This document shows, piece after piece, positions 29,681 through 38,145 of a DNA stretch of 38,145 nucleotides. The translations under genes and the position numbers were made by a program. The DNA lies in assembly GCA_902805855.1 (NCBI GenBank), contig CADCUJ010000038.1:1-38145 (forward strand). Direction: 5' to 3'. Below the pieces are notes generated by a model, which was given only the letters and a program-made list of their open reading frames with translations, searched no databases and was not told the DNA's origin. How positions within the stretch are numbered: position 1 is the stretch's first letter; each line of letters begins with the position of its first letter. This DNA is from an uncultured Nocardioidaceae bacterium (GTDB lineage: Bacteria; Actinomycetota; Actinomycetes; Propionibacteriales; Nocardioidaceae).

Positions 29681-31012
29681 TCAGCGCAGGTCGGTGTTGG
29701 GCGACTCGTAACCGCGGCTGGCGAGCCGTTCTCGCCGCGCACCGGGCATCGTCCCGAACGTCTCCCGCAGCTCCATCTCCTCCTCGATCACCGCGACCAG
29801 CCGGCGTACGCCCTCCCGGATCCGGTCCGGCGTCGGGTAGCAGTAGGACAGCCGCATGCTCTGGGCGCCGGACCCGTCGGCGAAGAACGCGGTCCCTGGG
29901 ACGTAGGCGACCCGGGAGGTCACCGCTCGGGGCAGCATCGTCTTCGCGTCGAGCCCGTCCGGGAGCGTGAGCCACACGTAGAAACCACCGTTCGGGATGT
30001 TCCAACGGGCACCCCGAGGCATCATGTCCTCGAGCGCTTCGACCATCGCGTCGCGGCGCTCACGGTACATCTCACGGAACGCCTTCACCTGACCCTGCCA
30101 GTCGTGGGTGGACAGGTAGGAGCGCACCGCGAGCTGTGAGAAGGACGGCGGGCACAAGGTAGCTGCCTCTTGGGCCAGGACGAGCTTCTCGCGTACGGCG
30201 TGCGGGGCCAGTGCCCAGCCGACCCGGAAGCCGGGGGCGAACGTCTTGGAGAACGAGCCGAGATAGATGACGCCGTCGGGCTCGTCGGCTCGGAGCGCAC
30301 GATGGGGCCCGTCGTCGAAGCCCAGCAGGCCGTACGGGTTGTCCTCGAGGATGAGCACGTCAGCCTCCCGGGCGATGTCGAGCACCTCCTCGCGGCGCAC
30401 CGAAGCGAGCGAGACACCGGCCGGGTTGTGGTAGTTCGGGATGGTGTAGATGAACTTGATCTGCTTGCCGTCTGCCCGGACGGCGCGGATCGCCTCGGCC
30501 AAGGCCGCCGGCACCAGCCCGTCACCATCCATCTCCACATGCACCACGTCGCACTGGAAGGCCCGGAAGACCCCGAGAGCGCCGACGTAGGACGGCGCCT
30601 CAGCGATGACGACGTCACCGGGGTCACAGAAGATTCGGGTGACCAGGTCGACCGCCTGCTGCGAACCCACGGTGACCACGACGTCGTCGGGATGCCCCTC
30701 GATGCCCTCCAGGCGCATCACGTCACAGATCTGCTCCCGCAGGCCCGGGTCGCCCTGACCCGAGCCGTACTGCATCGCCGCAGGACCGTCGTGCTCGACG
30801 AGGTCGCTGATCGCGCCTCCCACGACGTCGAGCGGCAGCCCGGTGATGTTCGGCATGCCTCCGGCGAGCGAGACCACCTCCGGCCTGCTGGCGACGGAGA
30901 AGAGGGCTCTGATCTCGGAGGCGGTCATGCCTAGCGTACGCGCGGCGTAGCGGTCCACGTAGCTGTCGAGCCGCGTGGCGCCACCTCGGGCCCGCCGGGA
31001 CACTCCGGACAC
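29681..31012 (-). CDS. PLP-dependent aminotransferase, class I/II (LysN/Aro8-like)
   Basis: 443 residues from GTG 31012; GTG 31003 is an alternative. Fold-type I aminotransferases use PLP to move amino groups. MQYGSGQGDPGLREQICDVM, FIYTIPNYHNPAGVSL, LILEDNPYGLLGF and the Schiff-base loop GSFSKTFAPGFRVGW (Lys) are clear. It resembles the 2-aminoadipate/aromatic aminotransferase group; the substrate is unknown. No ribosome site is visible, and TATCCT lies 9 bases upstream, so a leaderless mRNA is plausible. It is divergent from the GNAT gene. Confidence 0.9.
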   Translation of the reverse strand: MSGVSRRARGGATRLDSYVDRYAARTLGMTASEIRALFSVASRPEVVSLAGGMPNITGLPLDVVGGAISDLVEHDGPAAMQYGSGQGDPGLREQICDVMRLEGIEGHPDDVVVTVGSQQAVDLVTRIFCDPGDVVIAEAPSYVGALGVFRAFQCDVVHVEMDGDGLVPAALAEAIRAVRADGKQIKFIYTIPNYHNPAGVSLASVRREEVLDIAREADVLILEDNPYGLLGFDDGPHRALRADEPDGVIYLGSFSKTFAPGFRVGWALAPHAVREKLVLAQEAATLCPPSFSQLAVRSYLSTHDWQGQVKAFREMYRERRDAMVEALEDMMPRGARWNIPNGGFYVWLTLPDGLDAKTMLPRAVTSRVAYVPGTAFFADGSGAQSMRLSYCYPTPDRIREGVRRLVAVIEEEMELRETFGTMPGARRERLASRGYESPNTDLR

Positions 31013-31050
31013 ACGCCTAGGATAGGCGCGAGGCGACGGGAGGTATCGAC

Positions 31051-31701
31051 GTGACTCGGCGTCTGGCGCACCTGACTCTGGACAACCTCGGCGACCTGCC
31101 GGACGGCTGCCGTTCGTGCGGCTTCTGGGAGCTCGACCCGGTGCACCGCGACCGGGCCCAGCGTGCCGGCGCCCTCGCGCAGGAGAAGGAGTCCTGGGTG
31201 TCCCGAGTTCTGCTGGAGTGGGGATCGTGTGGGCGCGTCGCCTACGTCGACGGGGATCGCGCGGGTTTCGTGCTCTACGCGCCGCCGTGGTACGTCCCGG
31301 GAGCTGAGACCTTCCCGACTGCACCGGTCGGCGAGGACGCAGTCCTGCTGGCCACGGCCATGGTCCATCCCGAGTATGCCGACGCCGGCCTCGGCCGGAT
31401 GCTCGTCCAGGCCGTGGCCAAGGACCTCCTCCACCGTGGGGACGTGCGGGCCATCGAGGCCTTCGGAGACCTACGCCCGCGGGGCGAGGGACGAGGTGGG
31501 TGTGTGCTGCCGGCCGACTTCCTGCTTCGTGTGGGGTTCAAGACGCAGCGGCCCCACCCGCGCTACCCACGGATGCGGTTGGAGCTGAAATCGGCCCTCA
31601 CCTGGCGCGAGGAGGTCGAAGGCGCCTTGGAGAAGCTGATCGGAGTGGTCCGCCCGGCGCGGCCGGTCCGGCCTGCCGCGGAGCACGCCCGCCGGCACTG
31701 A
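31051..31701 (+). CDS. GNAT family N-acetyltransferase
   Basis: 216 residues from GTG 31051, with GGGAGGT six bases upstream. The acetyl-CoA region ATAMVHPEYADAGLGRMLVQAVAKDLL shows the GNAT strand and pyrophosphate loop. The N-terminal CRSCGFWELDP and the ENDING basic helix are family-like features of proteins found beside trxA in actinobacteria. The substrate is unknown. It converges on trxA with a 35-bp gap that holds only a weak GC-rich inverted repeat. Confidence 0.88.
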   Translation: MTRRLAHLTLDNLGDLPDGCRSCGFWELDPVHRDRAQRAGALAQEKESWVSRVLLEWGSCGRVAYVDGDRAGFVLYAPPWYVPGAETFPTAPVGEDAVLLATAMVHPEYADAGLGRMLVQAVAKDLLHRGDVRAIEAFGDLRPRGEGRGGCVLPADFLLRVGFKTQRPHPRYPRMRLELKSALTWREEVEGALEKLIGVVRPARPVRPAAEHARRH

Positions 31702-31736
31702 ACCCGAGCGGCCCGGGCTCAGAGCGCGACCCGAGC

Positions 31737-32063
31737 TCAGCTGATGAACTCGCTGAGCTCGTTGAGCAGCGCCGCCTTGGGCTTGGCGCCCACGATCTGC
31801 TTGACGACCTCGCCGTTGGTGTAGACGTTCAGGGTGGGGATGCCGGTCACCCGATACGCTGCCGGGGTCACCGGGTTCTCGTCGACGTTCATCTTCACCA
31901 CGGTCAGCTTGTCGCCGTGCTGGGCGTAGATCTCTTCGAGGATCGGCGAAACCTGACGGCAGGGTCCGCACCACTCGGCCCAGAAGTCGACGAGCACAGG
32001 CTTGTCGGACTTCAGCACCTCGCCCTCGAAGTCGGCGTCGGTCACTGCTTGCATCTGAGCCAC
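31737..32063 (-). CDS. trxA: Thioredoxin
   Basis: 108 residues from GTG 32063, with GGAGA upstream. The redox site WCGPC (31-35) and the cis-Pro loop TGIPTLNVY are present. Thioredoxin reduces protein disulfides in the cytoplasm and is recycled by TrxB, whose gene lies 80 bp upstream. Length and composition are normal. Confidence 0.97.
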   Translation of the reverse strand: MAQMQAVTDADFEGEVLKSDKPVLVDFWAEWCGPCRQVSPILEEIYAQHGDKLTVVKMNVDENPVTPAAYRVTGIPTLNVYTNGEVVKQIVGAKPKAALLNELSEFIS

Positions 32064-32143
32064 GCTTGTCTCCTACTCTTCTCGCCCGGCCTGGTGGCCG
32101 GTCCTGTCCCTAGTGAACCCCGAGACGCCGACACTTCTTCCGC

Positions 32144-33154
32144 TCAAGCGCCAGCTACCTGGACCTGCTCGGACAACAACTGTCCGGCGACCTCGGGGGA
32201 GCGGGTGTGCGCGCCATGCTCGAGGTCCGCGAGGAAGCGCTCCGCGTCGAGGGCGGCGGAACATCCGGTTCCAGCGGCGGTGATCGCCTGTCGGTAGGTG
32301 TGGTCGACGAGGTCGCCCGAGGCGAACACGCCGGGCAGGTTGGTCTTCGTCGAGGGGTGGTCGACCAGGACGTAGCCCTCTTCGTCGAGCCGGACCTGCC
32401 CGCGCAACAGCTCCGAGCGAGGGTCGTGCCCGATCGCGATGAACAGGCCGGTCACGTCGAGCTCACGCCGCTCCCCGGTCCGGGTGTCAGCCAGGGTCAG
32501 CCCGGTCACCTTGTCGTCCGCGTGGATCGCAGCCACCTCCGAGTTCCAGGCGAACTCGATCTTGGGATCCGCGAACGCCCGGTCCTGCATGATTTTCGAG
32601 GCACGCAGCTCATCACGGCGGTGCACAAGGGTCACCTTGCTCGCGAATCGCGACAAGAACGTGGCCTCCTCGACCGCCGAGTCGCCGCCGCCGACGACCG
32701 CTATGTGCTGGTCGCGGAAGAAGAAGCCGTCACACGTCGCGCACCAGCTGACCCCGTGTCCGGAGAGCCGGTCCTCGTGGTCGATGCCGAGCTTGCGGTA
32801 GCGAGAGCCCATCGCCAAGATCACGGCGTGCGCCGCAAAGGACTTGCCGGCGGAGTCCCTGACGATCTTCACCGCGCCGGTGAGGTCGACCGCGGTGACG
32901 TCGTCGGTGACGATCTGCGCTCCGAAGCGCTCGGCCTGTGCGCGCATCTCGTCCATCAGTTGGGGACCCATGATCCCGTCCCGGAAGCCGGGGAAGTTCT
33001 CCACCTCGGTGGTGTTCATCAAGGCGCCACCCGCGGTGACCGAACCCTCGAACACCAGCGGGGCGAGGTTGGCGCGCGCGGCGTACACCGCGGCCGTGTA
33101 GCCAGCAGGCCCGGAGCCGATGATGATGACGTTGCGCACGTCGAGCTCTGCCAT
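32144..33154 (-). CDS. trxB: Thioredoxin-disulfide reductase
   Basis: 336 residues from ATG 33154. This FAD/NADPH flavoprotein reduces thioredoxin. The FAD loop [10 protein letters not shown] (13-22), the redox pair CATC (138-141), the NADPH loop [10 protein letters not shown] (~154-163) and the C-terminal [10 protein letters not shown] are all visible. A short Gln/Ser-rich extension follows the conserved end. It lies downstream of the sigM-anti-sigma pair, an order conserved in mycobacteria and relatives. Confidence 0.97.
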   Translation of the reverse strand: MAELDVRNVIIIGSGPAGYTAAVYAARANLAPLVFEGSVTAGGALMNTTEVENFPGFRDGIMGPQLMDEMRAQAERFGAQIVTDDVTAVDLTGAVKIVRDSAGKSFAAHAVILAMGSRYRKLGIDHEDRLSGHGVSWCATCDGFFFRDQHIAVVGGGDSAVEEATFLSRFASKVTLVHRRDELRASKIMQDRAFADPKIEFAWNSEVAAIHADDKVTGLTLADTRTGERRELDVTGLFIAIGHDPRSELLRGQVRLDEEGYVLVDHPSTKTNLPGVFASGDLVDHTYRQAITAAGTGCSAALDAERFLADLEHGAHTRSPEVAGQLLSEQVQVAGA

Positions 33155-33277
33155 GGTGATCGGCTTCCTCCTGTTGGTGAGACGGCAGCCGGAACGGCAC
33201 GGTGCACCGGATGCGACGTGCCGCCATCACAACCGATCCTAGGGCCGCGTCATTCCCGGGCGGGCACGCCCGGACGG

Positions 33278-34117
33278 TCAGGGCTCGATGCGGATGCTGC
33301 CCAGCAGGGACGGCTTGGCTTCCGGGCCGGCTGATCCGTCGGGTTGCGTCGGCACCGGGGAGCACCCGTAGACCCGCACCAGCCGCTGACCGTCCCGGAC
33401 CGGGTCCAGGACCATGGTGGCCGGCTGCCCGTCCAGGCTCACTGCGACCAGCTGTCTGCGCGCGCGTCCACGCCCGCCCTCGAGTGGGCTCGGCACCTGG
33501 CGGCAGGAGCCTGCGAAGCTCGCCTCTTGCAGTGCGAAGCGTCTGACCTGCGAGGAATCCGCGACCCGCTGTGCGTCGGCGGCCAGGAAGCCACTGCGAA
33601 GCCGGGGCAGCTCCTCGGGCCGTAGGGCAGCGGCCCCGCGTGGTTGCCTCCCGTCCTGCGGCCGCTCCTGGCCGCCCGAGTCCAGCTGCGTTCGGGGCTG
33701 CCCAGCGGACGGGTTGTCGGGGCGGGCAGCCCCCTGCACGGAATCTTCGGCGGACTCGCTCAGGCCGCCGGCGGCACCTCCGTCCGCCGACCCACCGGTT
33801 CCTTCCAGGACGTTGGCCACCCCGAGGCCGACCACCGACACGACGGCGGCGGCAACCAAGCCGCGGGGCCAGCGGCGGGCACGGTGCTGCGCCAGGCTGG
33901 CTGGCTGGAGCGGAGCGGCCTGCCCCTGACTCGGCGCCCGCTCGTCGACCAGATCGGCGAGCACCGTGTCCAGCCGCTGCGCCACGTCTGCCGGGATCGG
34001 CGTGGGGTCCTGCGCCGCAGCGGCGAGCAGATGGCGGATCCGGTCCTGGTCGGTCGCCTCACCGGTCTCGTCCGTGGTCTCGTTCCCGGGCAGCTCATCG
34101 GGGTGCTCAGGCGTCAC
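33278..34117 (-). CDS. Putative anti-sigma-M factor, single-pass membrane protein
   Basis: 279 residues from GTG 34117. TTG 34126 is rejected because AAGGAGG abuts it directly, while the same site is 9 bases from GTG 34117. It overlaps sigM by 11 bp. The N-terminal cytoplasmic part (~1-75) contains DRIRHLLAAAAQDPTPIPADVAQRLDTVLADL, a helical region placed like an anti-sigma domain; no zinc-binding HxxxCxxC motif is seen. One helix follows (GLVAAAVVSVVGLGVANVL) and then a Gly/Gln-rich extracytoplasmic domain. The function is inferred from its place after sigM, as for the RsmA-SigM pair of mycobacteria. Confidence 0.78.
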   Translation of the reverse strand: MTPEHPDELPGNETTDETGEATDQDRIRHLLAAAAQDPTPIPADVAQRLDTVLADLVDERAPSQGQAAPLQPASLAQHRARRWPRGLVAAAVVSVVGLGVANVLEGTGGSADGGAAGGLSESAEDSVQGAARPDNPSAGQPRTQLDSGGQERPQDGRQPRGAAALRPEELPRLRSGFLAADAQRVADSSQVRRFALQEASFAGSCRQVPSPLEGGRGRARRQLVAVSLDGQPATMVLDPVRDGQRLVRVYGCSPVPTQPDGSAGPEAKPSLLGSIRIEP

Positions 34118-34889
34118 TGCCGCCAACCTCCTTCCCTGAGTGCTCGTCCGAGGTCTTGGCCTGTGGTGGGGAGTGCCGGGCCGGCTGCCGGACCGGCGGC
34201 TCGTCTGCTTGGACGCTCGAGCCGGTGGCCGGGTTCCGTGACGGGTCGGCGTCGGGCCGCGTCCGGCTCCCGACCAGGTGCTCCAGCGCAGGCACCAGCC
34301 GGCTGCGTCCGCGTGAACAGCGACTCTTCACCGTGCCTGGCGCACAGCCCAGGATCGCGGCTGCCTCCTGCACCGGATACCCCTCCATGTCGACGAGCAC
34401 CAGCGCCGCCTTCTGTTCCGGTGGCAGCCGCTCCAGGGCTGCGAGGACCGTGGCACGGTGCTCGCGGCTCAGCACTGCGTCCACGGGGTCGTCGGCGCCC
34501 GGAGGCTGCCGAGTGGTGAAGGTGCCGTCGTTTCGGGCGGCGTAGCCGTCCAGATGGTCCGGCAGCGGCTCGGCAAGACGCACCTTGCCTCGACGCATCC
34601 GGTCCAGGCACGCATTGACCACGATCCGGTGCAGCCACGTACTCACCGCCGCGTCGCCGCGGAACGACTCCGCCCGCCGGAAAGCCGAGGTCAGCCCGTC
34701 CTGGAGTGCGTCCGCGGCATCCTCGCGGTCGCCGCAGGTGCGCAGCGCAACCGCCCACAGCCGGTCGCGGTGCCGAAGGAACAAGGTGGCGAAGGCGTCG
34801 CCGTCACCAGCCACGTGTGCGGCGAGCAGCTCTGCGTCACCTGACCGGTCCGTAGCGACGCTCGGCTCGTCAGCCACCGTCCCGGCCAC
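34107..34889 (-). CDS. sigM: RNA polymerase ECF sigma factor, SigM type
   Basis: 260 residues from GTG 34889. ECF sigma factors direct stress or envelope responses. Region 2 (LFLRHRDRLWAVALRTCGDREDAADALQDGLTSAFRRAESF and STWLHRIVVNACLD) and region 4 (LPPEQKAALVLVDMEGYPVQEAAAILGCAPGTVKSR) are complete. A Ser/Pro-rich tail of ~60 residues is extra. It starts three bases after the pseudokinase stop and overlaps the anti-sigma gene, so all three are likely co-transcribed with murJ upstream. Confidence 0.93.
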   Translation of the reverse strand: MAGTVADEPSVATDRSGDAELLAAHVAGDGDAFATLFLRHRDRLWAVALRTCGDREDAADALQDGLTSAFRRAESFRGDAAVSTWLHRIVVNACLDRMRRGKVRLAEPLPDHLDGYAARNDGTFTTRQPPGADDPVDAVLSREHRATVLAALERLPPEQKAALVLVDMEGYPVQEAAAILGCAPGTVKSRCSRGRSRLVPALEHLVGSRTRPDADPSRNPATGSSVQADEPPVRQPARHSPPQAKTSDEHSGKEVGGSDA

Positions 34890-34892
34890 TCG

Positions 34893-36749
34893 TCACGAAC
34901 GGACGACGATCTCGGCGATCTGGCCCTTGAACCCGCCCTCGACGGTGGGCAGTGACGTCAGCCAGACGACCAGGTACCTGGTCGTCACCGGAGTCTCCAG
35001 GGGGAGGTCGACCGAGGTCCCGGCAGAGACTCTTGAGGCCACCATCTCCAGACCTGCGGTGCTGGCCGGGACGACCGAGCTCTCGCCCGTGGCGAACAGC
35101 TCGAGATCCGTGGGGCTTCCGGCCAGCTTCAGGCTCGTCTCCGACACCTCGACCGGCCGGCCGAGGTCGACCAGGAGGCCGACACCGTCCTTCTGCAGCT
35201 CGAGCGGGTCGAAGTAGGTGGAGGTTCCCCAGGCGGTGCGCGGGTTCCCGTCGATCGCCAGGTCCGCTTCCTCGGAGTTCTCCTCCGGCGGGTCACCCTG
35301 GGGGTCGAAGTCGCTGACCGCGGAGATGGTGACCGGCGCCGGCGGAGCGGTGCTCTGGCTGGTCTGTCCGGAGTCCGTGGGCTGGGCGACCTGACGTTGT
35401 CTGCGCGGGTCGTCGCTGCCGAGGTTGAACACGAAGATCGCGACGAGGGCCAGCGCCAAGCAGATGGCGACGAGCGCCGAGAGCGCGAGCCAACGCTTGC
35501 CGGCGTCCCTGCGCTCCCATCGCTCGGGCTGTCCCGGGTCCTCGGCCCGTTGTGCGTCTGGCCCCCAGGCCGGCGGCGCTGGTGGGGCACCGCCGTGGGG
35601 GGGCTGGACGGAGCCGGAGCGGCCCTCGCCCTGGCGGGGCTCGGGCTGCGGGGACAGTGGGCGGCGGGCAGGCTCCGAGGCAGTCGTCGGCTCGTCGGGG
35701 CTGGTCCAGCCGACGCTCGTCCGGTCGTCGAAGAACAGCGGTGCCCCGGCCCGAGTCTCCTCGGGGTCCGCCGGTGGCTTGCGGTCACTAGTCGCCGGAC
35801 TGGTCCACGGTGGCCCGCCCGGTCGCCCGGTGGCGGTGGCTTGCGCGGGGGTGTCGTCGGGCCTTGCGGGTGGATCCGGCGGGGCCGACCGGTCGGTCGA
35901 CGGCTGCGCGGGATCGATGTCGGTGGTGGTGGTGTCGACCTCGGCCGCCATGGCCCCCGGACTCCCGATGAAGTCGTTGAGCGCGGCGGAGATCTCCCGA
36001 GCTGTGCCCACCGAGCCGGCGTGGTGCCCGCTGTTGAGCACCCGTTCGCAGATCCCGTCGAGCGGCCGGGGAACCCCTGCCCGCACTCGCCGTGGTCGCA
36101 GCGGCCGACCGTGCTCCTGCGGGGCGTGCGGCAAGGCCGACTCGGCCTCGCCGGGCCAGCGACCGACCAGCGTCGCGTAGAGGAGAGAGGCCAGTGCAGC
36201 GACATCAGAGCGGAAGGCAGCCGCAGCACTGCTCGAACCGTCAGAGCCAGCCGGGTCCGCAGCGCCGCCGTTGAGCGCGGCGTCGACAGCGAACCCCAGC
36301 ACCTTGACTGCGCCGGCTTCGGTCACCATGACGCTCTCCGGACGAAGCCAGCCGTGCGCCTGGCCGCTGCGGTGGGCGGCGGCGATCGCCTCGGCGACTT
36401 CCTTGACCAGCCAGGCAGCGCGTCGGGACGAGAGCGGACCGTCCGCGAGGATCGTGTCCAACGAGCTCCCAGCACCCCACTCGTTGACGACGTAGGCGAC
36501 GGCCTCCTCCTGTGCGGCGTCGAGCACCCGCAGGAAATGGCCGTCGGTGACGGTGGCGGAGGTCCGAGCGGCGGCCAGCAGCGGTCCGGCCCGTGGGTCG
36601 TCGGCGGCCACCACGTGCACTGCGACGTTGCGTGCGAGGATCTGGTCGGTGGCGCGCCAGTAGTGCGCGCCCTCGGTCTCCTGGAGGAGGTCCTCGAGCC
36701 GGAAACGCCCGGCCAGGATGGTTCCTGTTCCGATCGAGTTCTCGCTCAC
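34893..36749 (-). CDS. Membrane pseudokinase with extracytoplasmic C-terminal domain, MurJ partner
   Basis: 618 residues from GTG 36749 (MSENSIGTGTILAGRFRLEDLL), with AGGAGGG just upstream. The N-terminal ~260 residues have a Ser/Thr kinase fold, but the catalytic HRD is HGW (HGWLRPES) and the DFG position reads LGF, so it should lack kinase activity. A long Pro/Ser/Asp-rich linker leads to one helix (WLALSALVAICLALALVAIFVFNL) and an extracytoplasmic domain with FDPQGDPPEENSEEADLAIDG ... TAWGTS, resembling discoidin/F5-8C folds. In mycobacteria a pseudokinase of this kind is fused to MurJ and binds FhaA when the wall-regulating kinases phosphorylate it. Here it is a separate gene 109 bp after murJ. 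Confidence 0.88.
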   Translation of the reverse strand: MSENSIGTGTILAGRFRLEDLLQETEGAHYWRATDQILARNVAVHVVAADDPRAGPLLAAARTSATVTDGHFLRVLDAAQEEAVAYVVNEWGAGSSLDTILADGPLSSRRAAWLVKEVAEAIAAAHRSGQAHGWLRPESVMVTEAGAVKVLGFAVDAALNGGAADPAGSDGSSSAAAAFRSDVAALASLLYATLVGRWPGEAESALPHAPQEHGRPLRPRRVRAGVPRPLDGICERVLNSGHHAGSVGTAREISAALNDFIGSPGAMAAEVDTTTTDIDPAQPSTDRSAPPDPPARPDDTPAQATATGRPGGPPWTSPATSDRKPPADPEETRAGAPLFFDDRTSVGWTSPDEPTTASEPARRPLSPQPEPRQGEGRSGSVQPPHGGAPPAPPAWGPDAQRAEDPGQPERWERRDAGKRWLALSALVAICLALALVAIFVFNLGSDDPRRQRQVAQPTDSGQTSQSTAPPAPVTISAVSDFDPQGDPPEENSEEADLAIDGNPRTAWGTSTYFDPLELQKDGVGLLVDLGRPVEVSETSLKLAGSPTDLELFATGESSVVPASTAGLEMVASRVSAGTSVDLPLETPVTTRYLVVWLTSLPTVEGGFKGQIAEIVVRS

Positions 36750-36858
36750 GTCCCTCCTCACTTCGGGTTCGGGCACGACGGGATGGCTCGCTGCAAGCGT
36801 TCCCATGGTATGGGGTCTGGCGGGGCCCTACCCGGCCTGCGAGATGAGAGGTATCCGA

Positions 36859-38145
36859 TCAGCGAGTGCTCACTCGCCCCCGTAACCGGTTCGTGACCAG
36901 ACCCAGGATGCTGGTCACCTCGCTGATCCGCATCAGTCTCGCGAGGATGAGGAAGATGGCCACGTCCACGCCGGTCGTGACCAGCAGCACGGTGAGCGCC
37001 TGGGCCTTGCTGTCGTTGCGGGGCCACAGGCTGACGACGCCATACTTTGCGCCCCACGCGAACCCGGTCGCGAGAACGGCCGCGATCAGCAGGCGGACCA
37101 GGAAGCGCGCTAGCACCGGGGTCTCCAGCCCGCCCAGGATGTGACGAAGCACCAGGTACGACAGCAGCGCCCCCACGCCGTAGGCGCCGCCGTAGGCGAG
37201 CACCAGGGCGGAGGCGGTGTCCTCGGCCGAGAACGAACGGGTCAGGGCGACCGCCAACGCGATGTTGACGCCGGCGATCACGCACTGCACCCAGAAGACC
37301 GTGCGGGTCCGCTCGAGGGCGTAGTACCCACGAAGCATCAGGTAGTGGACGGTGAAGAACACCAGGCCGACCGCGAACAGCGACAGTGGGCGCGCATAGT
37401 CCGCGACGGCGTCTGCGGCGGCCAGCCATCCGTAGACCACGTTCGCGAGGTCGTAGGCGATCAGCGGCAGCAGGAGGGCGAACGGGACGATGAGGCTCAG
37501 AGCGGTGCGCAGCGTCTGCGACACGCCGGCGGCGACACCGGCCAGGTCCCGGTCGGCTGCGTGCGCCGAGAGCCGGGGAAGCACCGCGGTGGCCAGGGAG
37601 ACCGTCGCGATCGAGTGTGGCGCCATCATCAGCAAGAACGTCTGCGAGTAGATGGTGTAGCCGGTGCCCGGGTCCCCGCCCGCCAGCCCGGAGGCGGCGC
37701 CGTCGGAGGCCAGGCGCACCACGACGGTGTAGGCGACCTGGTTCACGACGACGAAGAGCAGGGTCCACACGCCGAGCCGGAAGGTGTGTCCGAGACCCGT
37801 GCCACGAAAGTCGAAGCGCGGTCGGAAGCGGAACCCCGCGGCCCTCAGGTAGGGCAGCAGAACGGCGAGCTGGAGCGCGATGCCCAACGTCGATCCCAGC
37901 CCGAGGAGCTGTTCCTGACTGGTGGTGTAGCCGTCGGTGTCCTCGGGGGCGGCTGGCCCGAAGACGAACAGGTAGACCACCAAGACAGCTATCGACACCA
38001 CGTTGTTGACGATCGGCGCCCACATCATCGGGCCGAACCGACCGCGTGCGTTGAGCACCTGCCCGACCAGGACGAACATGCCGTAGAAGAAGACCTGCGG
38101 CAGGCAGAGCCGGGCGAAGTCGATCACCGACTCACGCTGCGCTGC
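36859..38145 (-). CDS. murJ: Lipid II flippase MurJ (MviN), 5' end beyond the window
   Basis: The 3' 428 codons are present; the frame runs off the window at 38145 (AAQRESVIDF). MurJ flips lipid II across the membrane for peptidoglycan synthesis. Many hydrophobic helices are seen, with the MOP-superfamily motifs FYGMFVLVGQVLNARGRFGPMMWAPIVNNVV, TIYSQTFLLMMAPHSIATVSLATAVLPRLS and YYALERTRTVFWVQ. It ends with a short basic tail (TNRLRGRVSTR). It is upstream of the pseudokinase, sigM, anti-sigma, trxB and trxA genes in the same direction. Confidence 0.95.
   Translation of the reverse strand, partial: AAQRESVIDFARLCLPQVFFYGMFVLVGQVLNARGRFGPMMWAPIVNNVVSIAVLVVYLFVFGPAAPEDTDGYTTSQEQLLGLGSTLGIALQLAVLLPYLRAAGFRFRPRFDFRGTGLGHTFRLGVWTLLFVVVNQVAYTVVVRLASDGAASGLAGGDPGTGYTIYSQTFLLMMAPHSIATVSLATAVLPRLSAHAADRDLAGVAAGVSQTLRTALSLIVPFALLLPLIAYDLANVVYGWLAAADAVADYARPLSLFAVGLVFFTVHYLMLRGYYALERTRTVFWVQCVIAGVNIALAVALTRSFSAEDTASALVLAYGGAYGVGALLSYLVLRHILGGLETPVLARFLVRLLIAAVLATGFAWGAKYGVVSLWPRNDSKAQALTVLLVTTGVDVAIFLILARLMRISEVTSILGLVTNRLRGRVSTR

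Overview
The window is a high-GC actinobacterial chromosome segment centred on the replication origin. Gene content and order (murJ, pseudokinase, sigM and its anti-sigma gene, trxB, trxA on one side; parB, parA, rsmG, jag, yidC, yidD, rnpA, rpmH, dnaA, dnaN, gnd, recF, dciA, gyrB, gyrA, DUF3566, tRNA-Ile, tRNA-Ala, ppiA, rhomboid, crgA, DUF881, PASTA kinase on the other) match the conserved actinobacterial origin neighbourhood. A lone SURF1 gene, the gnd insertion between dnaN and recF and the sequence style suggest a Nocardioidaceae-like organism; this is inference from synteny, not a database match.

Layout. Positions 1-4240: 3' end of a PASTA Ser/Thr kinase, a DUF881 envelope protein, an unusually long duplicated CrgA, a rhomboid protease that appears to start at CTG, the cyclophilin PpiA, and a repeat-rich membrane-anchored protein of unknown function. 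Positions 4259-7459: four overlapping minus-strand genes (SURF1, DUF3817, patatin, acyltransferase), probably one translationally coupled unit for membrane and lipid functions. Positions 7510-9213: an acetyltransferase, tRNA-Ala, a 41-residue DLW-39 microprotein, tRNA-Ile and the DUF3566 protein. Positions 9213-18555: gyrA, gyrB, dciA, recF, gnd and dnaN, all on the minus strand. Positions 18556-20910: the origin region, with dnaA flanked by two non-coding intervals that both carry DnaA-box-like sequences.

Positions 20911-26692 run on the plus strand: rpmH, rnpA, yidD, yidC, jag, rsmG, parA, parB. Two perfect parS cores lie inside rsmG and parA. Positions 26772-31012 hold an SDR epimerase, a PlsC-type acyltransferase, a D-Ala-D-Ala ligase-like protein and a PLP aminotransferase on the minus strand. 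Positions 31051-38145 hold a GNAT protein, the thioredoxin pair, sigM with its anti-sigma gene, a pseudokinase with an extracytoplasmic domain, and the 3' part of murJ.

The genes join initiation (DnaA, DciA, DnaN), topology (gyrase), segregation (ParAB-parS), membrane insertion (YidC/YidD), RNA processing and ribosome biogenesis (RnpA, L34, RsmG) with cell-wall synthesis and division control (kinase, CrgA, MurJ, pseudokinase). No phage, IS element, CRISPR array or foreign island was seen. The most unusual content is short repeats: two clusters of a related 21-bp repeat in opposite orientation (6178 and 8439), an 8-bp-periodic CGACA repeat both inside dnaA and at the end of parB, and coding-frame expansions in recF, gyrA, the kinase tail and the gene at 3509. 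A compound hairpin overlapping DnaA-box-like sequences lies between crgA and the rhomboid gene.
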